DNA of 14,178 nucleotides from Falciphora oryzae (lineage: Eukaryota > Ascomycota > Sordariomycetes > Magnaporthales > Magnaporthaceae), in contig JNVV01000021.1 of assembly GCA_000733355.1 (NCBI GenBank), forward strand, positions 1 to 14,178, written 5' to 3'. The position numbers and the translations under genes were made by a program. Under the pieces are notes generated by a model. It made no database searches, was not told the DNA's origin, and saw only the letters and a program-made list of their open reading frames with translations. Shown here one piece after another: positions 7,532-14,178 of this stretch. Numbering within the stretch: position 1 is the first letter of the stretch; each line of letters opens with the position of its first letter.

Positions 7532-10500
7532 CTATCCTCCTTTTCCTAAAGCGCGTTTCGAAACCTTCCGAGGCCCGCTTAAGGGATGCGGCCGTGCTTA
7601 TATTTTATGGTACGCGGGGGTCTCTAAGTTTGTCGGGGTTAAGCCGATGAAAGGCGATAACGTGCTGCTTAAATCCGTCGGTATCGAAGTGCTCCCAAAG
7701 CTCCTACGTCCAATCCTTTTTGCGTAAGTAATCTTCCCATCGGATAAGGTAACGAACCTTCCCTCCTGTATCTATGGAGTTTATAACCTTTTTTACAACG
7801 AAATCTCCTACAACCGAAAGGGCCTCTTGTAATACCTGGTTAAGGTTAGGTCGTGCCTGAATGCTAAAGCGGTAGGGCTTAATAAGGGATACGTAAAAAG
7901 CGTTATGGATTTTCCATGTTTTAGGCAGGGCTAGTAATACCGTTGTAGGAAAAATGACTTTAAGGATCCGGAAGGGCCCGAGCATTTTGGCATCGAATTT
8001 TTTAGCAGGGCGACGGGTCTTTATGTGCCGAGCGTTTAGTATAACAAGCTGTTTTTCGGTAAGGACCGGCGAAGGGCTTTTCCTTTTGTCGGCCTAATGC
8101 TTTATTCGTTCCCGGGCTTTTTCGAGGTGTTATTTGGCTTTTTCGTGTACCTGGGTTATTTAATACCGGTAGAGTTGGCTTGTTGGATTGCGTACTCGTC
8201 CTGGGAAAGGGGGATTATTGGAAGCTAGGTGGTACCCGTAGTTGGCGAAAAAAGGAGTAATGGAGGTATTTGCCGAAAATATATTATTATAAGCAAATTC
8301 CGCCGTAAGTAACAGCTTAACCCAGTTAATTATTTCGTAATTTACGAAAGACCTAAAGTAAGCCTCCAGGCTTTAGTTAAGCCTTTCGGTTTATCTATCC
8401 GTTTGGGGATGGAAAGCAATGCTTATTTTTGGCTTAATGCCTACCAAATGGAGGAAATCTTTCCACAAATGGCTCGTAAATCTGGAATCTCTATCAAAGA
8501 TAATATCCAAAGGCATACCGTGCAATCGCCAGTATTTTTTGGCGAAGATACGGATAAGGTCATTTAATTTTTTACCCTCGATTTTAAGGGGGACGAAATG
8601 CGCCATTTTGGTAAAAGGGTCTACCATTACCTAGATTGAATCGCACCCATCGCTTAAAGGGAGGTCCGTAATGAAATCCATAGCCACCGTTTTCCAAGGC
8701 TGGTAATGCAGCTCCATAGGTTGTAGGGGTCCAAAGGGGGCATGCTTTAGAGCTTTATTGCGTTAGCACTCCAGGCATCCCCTTACGTATTCCCGGACTT
8801 TTGCTTCGATATTGGGCTACTAAAAGTGCCAAGTAATTAACTTAAGGGTTTTATCCATACCTATATATCCAGCGACTTTTGTGTTATGTTCGGACTCGAG
8901 GACTTCCTTTTGCAGGGCTTCCGTTAGCACCTACAATTTTTCCTTATAATAAAGGAGGCTATCCTTAACTTTTTTACCCTTTTCGGGCTTTTAAAGGCGG
9001 CCTTGGTATTCGGAATCCGATATACCAGCTTGTTTAACTTTATTAGTAAATTCCGTAGCCTATTTTAGGACTGGAATACTGCAAAACCAGCTTGGGGATA
9101 GGAAAAAAAAAGGTGCTTTTTGCGGTAAAACTTCTTCCATGGGGTTATCTTTTTGTCCTTCCAGGGCCGAAATTCTTGCTGGGAAGTGTTTTTTTTGCAG
9201 GATCGTCGTAATCGGCTGATTTTTACTCCCCCCTTTTTTAAGCTTGTGCTGGGGTAATCTTAATAGCATATCGGCCTTTTCATTTTGCTTTCTTGGCCGG
9301 TAGTTAATTGTAAACTAATAACCAGCCAGCTGTTGTGCCCATTTGGCTTGCTTTCGATTAAGGACTTTGGCCGTTAGGAAATATTCGAGGTTCCGGTAAT
9401 CCGTATAAACCTTTATCCGGTGCTTTGCCCTTTCGAGGTAATGCCTCCACCTAGCGAAACAATCGACGACCGCCAAAAGTTCCTTATCGTAAATTTTATA
9501 GTTGATTTCGGCGGGTGACATTTTGCGCGAATGGAAGGCAACGGGGTGCAGTTTGTTGGTTTCGGGGTCCTTTTGGGATAGCACCCCTCCAAAGGCAAAG
9601 TCCGAAGCGTTTACCTCAACTTGCGCCGGGAGAAACGGATCGAAATGCCGGAATATCGGAGGCGAAACGAAAGCGATTTTAAGAGCCTCGAAGGCCTGGT
9701 CTATTTCGGGGGTCCATCGCCATTAGTTTTTAAGCAGGGCGTTGGCCGTCGTTATAGGCCTAACGATTTTTAAAAACCCTTTAATAAATCCTTTGTAAAA
9801 GTTAGCAAAACCGACGAACGATTGGGAGTCTTTAAGGCAGTTAGGGGCCTTTTATTGGATGATAGCATTAATTTTGTCTTTGGATATTGCGATGCTTTTA
9901 GGTCCTATTATGTGATTAAGGAACTCGATTTCGTGTACCCCCTAAACGCATTTGCGAGGGGCCACGGCCAGGTTATGTTTGGTAAAGCGGCGAAGCACCT
10001 CCTTTACCAAACTATCGTGTTGTTTTTTGGTTTTTGCGTATATTAGGAGGTTATCCAAATACACGAGGAGCCCGGTATCGATAAGGTTTATAAAGATATG
10101 GTTTATTATGCTTTGGAAGGTGGCGGGGGCGTTGATAAGGCCTATAGGCATAACCGTGAATTCGAAGACGCCGTATTTGCAGCGGAAGGCCGTAAACTAT
10201 TCGTGCCCTTTTTTTATCCGAATTAGGTTAAACCCGGTTTTAAAGTCGATTTTCGTTTTCCATTTGGCATTTCGAAGTTGATTTTGGAGCTCCGTAATAA
10301 GCGGGATAAGGTACCGAATCGGAATTATTTTGGCGTTTACGTCCCTGTAGTCGACCATTACCTTTAAGGGATCGAGGGGGTTTTTTTTTTCTGCGAACAT
10401 AAAGGGCGAACTATTGGCAGTTTTATATAGCTTAGCCCGACCGATTCGTACCTGCTTTTCTAGCCACGGCTTTAGGACATCCAATTCCTTTTAGCTTATT

Positions 10501-11241
10501 AGGTACAAAGGGCTATGGGTTAATTAAGCCCCTTTTTTAAAGTGAATTTCGTAGTCCCAAAGCTGATGATTGGGAAAACGGGTGGCAGCCGCTTCCGTTA
10601 TAATAGGGAGAAATTCCCTAAACTTTTGTGGCACCGATTCGAGGCCGTCCGAATCCGCTTTGGTCACTTCTTTAAAGGAAGGAATACCGTGCCCGTATTT
10701 AATAACGGCAATAATCGCGGGCTCGACTGTTTTTATGTTTTCCCGAAGGCGTAAGCCTTTGGGCGGCCGTAAATCCTGTGGCTTTCGGGCCCGGGGCTTG
10801 TTGCACTTCCGGCATTTGTCCGAATCCATCCGGATATCCCGAAAGTCGCGATCCAATAACCCCAGCGGTAGGTATTGCCTTTGCCATGCGAAAGGCAGGA
10901 TAATATCGCAATCTGGATCCGTAAAACTAACTTCGAACGTTTCCGTAAAATAGTACGTTTTGTGCCGGAAAGTAACGTTAACGATTAGTTGCTTTCCGGC
11001 CTTTGGTTCGATTTTCCCTAAAAAGGAGGTTATCACGCGAGGGATAGCTCTGTTAACCAGGTAACCCGGGAGTTACTTCGCTATTTTATTTAACATAACC
11101 TTCATATCGCTGCCTCCGTTTAAAAGGACCCGGATAAGTATCTCCTTCGATCCCTTCGCCCGTATATACATGCGAAAGATTGGCCTTGCGAGTTCCCTAT
11201 CCGTTAAAGGCCTTCGTGCAACAGCGACGGTCGATGGTTAT
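7500..11241 (-). pseudogene. Gypsy Pol polyprotein, multiply broken (element B)
   Basis: Domains in coding order: aspartic protease (active-site motif now LLNGGSD, 11106-11126); reverse transcriptase, about 10484-9780 (VDYRDVNAKI, MPIGLINAPATFQ, and YLDN where YLDD is expected); RNase H, about 9640-9060 (VEVNASDFAFGGVLSQ, then YKIYDKELLAVVD, VYTDYRNLEYF); integrase, about 8950-8050 (zinc-binding region with VAGYIGMDKT and GCLEC, core with VDPFTKMAHF, FDRDSRF and HPQTDR); chromodomain, about 7800-7690, ending at a TAG in place of the TGG after KKDWT. Many in-frame TAG/TAA codons interrupt it. The protease, reverse transcriptase and RNase H each show Asn at a catalytic Asp. The homologous stop codon falls at 7500-7502, inside the LTR, as in element A. 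Confidence 0.93.
7532..7547 (-). promoter_or_regulatory. Polypurine tract of element B
   Basis: On the minus strand AGGAAAAGGAGGATAG lies directly before the LTR and differs from element A's tract by one base. It would prime plus-strand synthesis. Confidence 0.7.
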
Positions 11242-11318
11242 TAACAGTCATCGTCCGATTCCGAATCTAATAGTTTAAAAATTCGTGGTTCGCTCGGGGC
11301 CTTTAAAGTGAGGCTAGC

Positions 11319-11604
11319 TGTCACACGGAAGAACCTGTGGACTCACCTAATCGGCCCCACAGAAGGTCCGGGAACCGGTATAGGTGCCCAACGGCCCCGA
11401 GGCCCAAAGGCCGAAGGCCGGAGGGGCAGTGTGAATCATGTATTCAATACTTCGCACGGATCACAGGGTGGTTTATATAAACCCTGCCATCTCCTATGTC
11501 CTTCACGAAAGATTCCTTCCTCCTCAAGCATCTCTTGAGCCCATAGAAAGATTATCTGCAATCTAGAGATTCTTTCTCCAAGCCGTCTTTGACCCCTTGT
11601 TACA
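11319..11604 (+). repeat. Complete gypsy LTR, second subfamily (286 bp)
   Basis: It starts TGTCACACGG and ends CCCTTGTTACA. The downstream half is almost identical to element A's LTR, but the upstream half differs and matches 6995-7236. It has little sign of RIP. The left flank is element B protease and the right flank is LINE ORF1. The adjacent 5-mers (CTAGC and AATCG) do not match, so it is not a simple solo insertion with intact duplication. Confidence 0.92.
11470..11483 (+). promoter_or_regulatory. Palindromic TATA region of the LTR
   Basis: GGTTTATATAAACC is a perfect 14-bp palindrome at the position expected for the LTR promoter. The same palindrome is kept in the truncated LTR (6995-7236). 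Element A has GGTCTATATAAACC (707-720). Confidence 0.6.
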
Positions 11605-11950
11605 AATCGGGTCCGCAGCCGCCGCGAACTAAGCTTGCGAACAAGGACTGGTAATACAGGCGGAACTATTTAAATGCGAGCCGTTTATATTAAACGCCAA
11701 AGCCACCTAATGTTATAATTGCTACGAATGGGGGCACCGACAAAAGTTTTGCAAAAAACCGGGCCGCTGCCCGCATTACGGAAAACCGCAACATTAAAAA
11801 GGAGAAAGTTAATGCGACGCCTACCCCTAATATAATAAAGCTACACCTAAATGTGCAAATTGCGGCGAACCGTACCCGGCGTTTAACCGGGGCTGCGAAA
11901 TAGCGTAACGGGCAATTAGGAAAGCGAAAAAAGCATATTAAAACCGGCTA
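11605..11950 (+). pseudogene. LINE ORF1 (Gag-like) with CCHC knuckles, broken
   Basis: One frame reads GLVIQAELFKCEPFILNAKAT, a stop, then three zinc-knuckle positions. The first is intact: CYNCYEWGHRQKFC (11711-11752). The second has lost Cys (CPHYGKPQH from 11768). The third, CANCGEPYPAFNRGC (11852-11896), has Tyr where His is expected. The pattern of three knuckles with PxxFNRGC is typical of fungal LINE ORF1 proteins that bind element RNA. Several stops interrupt it. A Pro/Arg-rich continuation (GPPSPSKRRRQ, about 12040-12075) may be the C-terminus. Confidence 0.8.
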
Positions 11951-12387
11951 AAAAGATTTATATTGGAAGGATTAGCCTTTAAATAAACAAAAGCCACCAC
12001 CACCTTCTTTATTTTTTAAACGCGCATACCCCCCGGCATTAGAGGACCACCGAGCCCTAGCAAAAGGCGTAGACAAAATTCGGACACAAACAACGACTTC
12101 CCAATCCGGTCCCCCGGCCGCCAAGGACCTAGCAGACCCTGTAAAGATTCGTAGCCACCTAAGGGCCGGACCGCTATACGACCGCCACTTATAACAAATT
12201 ACGCCCCTAAAACGAACTCCCGGCTAGCCCAACCCCCAATTACGGCAAACGAACAAATCTAAACAAAAGCAGCCGGAAAATAAGGACAAACACCGGCCCC
12301 GTTAAAGCCGCTACCTTTATCCGAGCCGCTACCGATTAAAGATAGTACAATCCCGTTCGACGTATAAAAACGCTTATTAAAATCCCT

Positions 12388-13963
12388 ATGGTAATAACAA
12401 TTTTATATTGGAATATAAAAAAAGGAAACGGAAAAAGAAATATACCGCTTTTTAGCAAAAAGGAATACGATATAATAGCTATATAAGAACCGGAGCTAGA
12501 CCGGTACGGAAACCCGAAAAGATCGGCCGGATGTAATTACGAGCTGGTATATTACCAAATAAATACAAAATCGAACGTAACATTATACGTTTATTAACGA
12601 TTAAACCCGGTAACGTGGAAAAGCCGGAGCGGATACGACTAGGCAGCAATTATATTACAAACTTTAATAAAGAATATTAATATTTATTTAATATATTCGC
12701 TAAACCCCCGGGCATTAAAAAAATAGCATACCTTTTTAACCGAAATCGAAATAATACCGCTTTAGAATTACGCCGTATTAGTAAGGGATTTTAATATGCA
12801 CTACCTAATATAGGATATGCATAATTGGGAAAACGCCAGGTCCGAGCTACTATTCGCGCTAGCGCACTGGTAGCGGTTCGAACTAGCAACGCTTTACGGG
12901 GAAATAATAAAAAAAAAGTTCGGCAAACGAAAAAGCACTATCAACTACGCGTAGGTATCCGATACTTTAATTGTTAAATACGAAAGTAAAAACGACGAAA
13001 TAGGGGGGTTGGATTACTACCTTTAAATGATTTTAATTGATTGCGAAGCGGAGCCGTTCCGCAAAAGGAAGGCAGAAAAATGGGTGTGGAAAAAAGTTAA
13101 TACCGATTTTAAAAACGATAAAAAAAGGGCGCTATAGCTAGTTAAATAATATATCGAAATCGAAGATATAGAAACGCTAAACGATATAGATAACCAAATA
13201 AACACATTAATAAACCAACTAACCCAAATCGCTAACGAGCTAGTACCGAAACGAAAAACCATAATAAGTTTTAAACTAACACCGTATTAGAATTCGACGT
13301 TTACGAAACTAGCTAAAAAAATAAAGCGGTACTAACGCGCATATATACGGTTAAAAATATAAAAAAATTACGAGGAATTAAAAGCAGCCGACAAAACCTT
13401 TATTAGGGAAAAAAGGAAGGCTTTTAACGCATACTAAAAGGAGTTTATTAGGGAGGCGTTAAAAGAATAGGATTTAAAGCCTGTTTTTTGGAATATCGAA
13501 CGATAAGCGAAATTACGGAGCTATAGGAAACGGGACCTAATTAAATTACCGGACCTGAACCGGTTTGGAGAAGGAAACCAAAGGCTAGCGAACTTTTACG
13601 CTAATAAGGCCATAGTTTTAGCAGCTAAGTTTTACCTTAACCCGGAAGCGGACCTAATAAACGTCGGAAACACTACGTTCGAAAATTACACTTTTACTAA
13701 CCCATTCCCAATCAATTACCGAATAAACCCTAAAGGAGACGAAGTATTAGCGGCTTTAAAAAGAACCCGGAATTGGAAAGCCTTAGAAACGGATAACTTA
13801 CCAAACGGACTATTAAAAGCGTACGGGGAATTATATTAAAAAGTTATATTTAAAATAGCTAACGCTAGCTTTAAATTCGAGTATTTCCCGAAGCGCTTTC
13901 GAAACGCATTAATAGTAATGCTTTTTAAGCCGGGGAAAAATACGGAAAATAGAAAAATAATAA
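12388..13963 (+). pseudogene. LINE ORF2: endonuclease and N-terminal reverse transcriptase, broken
   Basis: A possible start is ATG 12388, followed by ILYWNIKKGNG, the first endonuclease block. The IAIQEP block is present with Q changed to a stop (12484). RDFNMHYLI follows at about 12784 (GDFN expected), then NWENARSELLFALAHW and STINYA (STID expected). The final SDH block appears as LDYY, so the catalytic His is Tyr. Further on, LVPKRK and long Lys/Glu-rich linkers lead to the reverse transcriptase start, with KALETDNLPNGLLKA near 13780-13825 and YFPKRFRNALIVMLFKPGK to about 13940. The YADD region and any RNase H are missing. Many TAG/TAA codons interrupt it; it is not functional. Confidence 0.85.
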
Positions 13964-13965
13964 GG

Positions 13966-14090
13966 GTGTTGGAAGGGCAGCAAGAGGTCGCACGACAGGT
14001 AGAAGCACGGGCAAGGGGAATCCCCAATGACTAGGGACTCCGGGACTGAAAGGCCCCGCCTCTCTGACACGGAGGGACCGGCAATGGGGA
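13966..14090. other. Unassigned GC-richer sequence after the LINE
   Basis: Composition changes sharply from TA-rich to GC-rich and the RIP signature stops. A short + frame (LEGQQEVARQVEARARGIP) runs on to a stop at 14030 but matches nothing I recognise. It may be the start of another repeat or unique flank. Confidence 0.4.
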
Positions 14091-14150
14091 TCACCGGTCA
14101 TAAACGGTAATCACCGGTCATGCACGGAAATCACCGGTCATGCACGGAGG
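14091..14150. repeat. Three 20-bp tandem repeats
   Basis: Three consecutive 20-bp units, each starting TCACCGGTCA and followed by TGCACGGAAA or a variant. Copies 2 and 3 differ at two bases; copy 1 is more diverged. The unit contains the palindrome ACCGGT. The array may continue to the left in weaker form; sequence from 14151 to the window end is not repeated. Confidence 0.9.
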
Positions 14151-14178
14151 CGGTGCAAGTCGCAAGTCAGGCCCGGCA

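Larger units (their letters stand above)
7237..11318 (-). mobile_element. RIP-degraded Ty3/gypsy chromodomain element (element B)
   Basis: A minus-strand element with its 3' LTR at 7237-7531, polypurine tract at 7532-7547, and pol running up to the protease region. It is cut at 11318 by an LTR in the opposite orientation, so gag, the 5' leader and the 5' LTR are missing. The overlap with element A (integrase tail, chromodomain, LTR) aligns base for base, and differences are mostly C-to-T or G-to-A in B. This is the hallmark of RIP. Confidence 0.93.
11605..13965 (+). mobile_element. RIP-degraded Tad-like LINE, truncated at both ends
   Basis: A non-LTR retrotransposon with ORF1 zinc knuckles and an ORF2 that has an APE-type endonuclease followed by the start of reverse transcriptase. 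The organisation and motifs resemble the fungal Tad1 group. The 5' side is cut by the LTR ending at 11604. The 3' side stops shortly after the first reverse transcriptase blocks, near 13965, where base composition changes abruptly. TA-rich composition and many TAG/TAA codons show heavy RIP. Confidence 0.88.

Noticed and set aside
9502..10953. Plus-strand frames of 70-127 residues
   Set aside because: Antisense to the gypsy protease, reverse transcriptase and RNase H motifs, which are unambiguous on the minus strand.
13023..13262. Minus-strand hydrophobic Ser-rich frame
   Set aside because: Antisense to the TA-rich LINE ORF2, where Lys/Ile codons read as Phe/Ser on the other strand.
14091..14150. 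CRISPR array
   Set aside because: The 20-bp units are directly adjacent with no spacers, and the context is eukaryotic.
1..14178. A novel defence, biosynthetic or regulatory gene system
   Set aside because: All well-supported coding signals except one broken surface-protein gene belong to known transposon families, and almost all are degraded. Nothing forms a functional cluster.

Overview
This window is a transposon graveyard from a filamentous ascomycete (Pezizomycotina; order not resolvable from sequence alone). Three things support this. It contains fungal chromodomain Ty3/gypsy, Fot1/pogo and Tad-like LINE elements. It carries the C-to-T / G-to-A decay of repeat-induced point mutation (RIP), with CA changed to TA, TGG to TAG and CAA to TAA. 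The one recognisable host gene has a short GT...AG intron and encodes a GPI-type cell-surface protein. No bacterial-style operon, CRISPR array, rRNA or tRNA was seen.

Layout. 1-841: 3' end of a gypsy element on the + strand (element A), with an open integrase/chromodomain frame and a 295-bp LTR. 842-2181: mostly unassigned sequence with a purine-rich tract, two A-runs and a weak candidate for a broken host exon on the minus strand. 2182-4036: a complete 1,855-bp Fot1-type transposon with TA target duplication, 43-bp terminal inverted repeats (TIRs) and a dead transposase. 4069-4860 (-): a two-exon gene for a small secreted, GPI-anchor-type protein, broken by two adjacent stops and a frameshift in its anchor signal. 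4975-5022: a GA/GT microsatellite upstream of it. 5023-6994: AT-rich debris with three pogo-like ends in the same orientation, a solo LTR with a perfect 5-bp duplication, and the 3' half of a pogo transposase gene (-). 6995-11318: a truncated LTR, then a RIP-degraded gypsy element (element B, -) of the same family as A. 11319-11604: another complete LTR (+). 11605 to about 13965: a RIP-degraded Tad-like LINE (+). 13966-14178: GC-richer sequence ending in three 20-bp tandem repeats.

The genes do not form a pathway; the story is insertion, silencing and decay. Two members of one gypsy family sit here in different states: A is nearly clean, while B is heavily mutated and its protease, reverse transcriptase and RNase H have each lost a catalytic aspartate as Asp-to-Asn. 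The Fot1 transposase shows the same Asp-to-Asn change. The host gene next to Fot1 carries two CAG-to-TAG-like stops, which may be RIP leaking into single-copy sequence. I found no evidence of a novel defence, biosynthetic or regulatory system.
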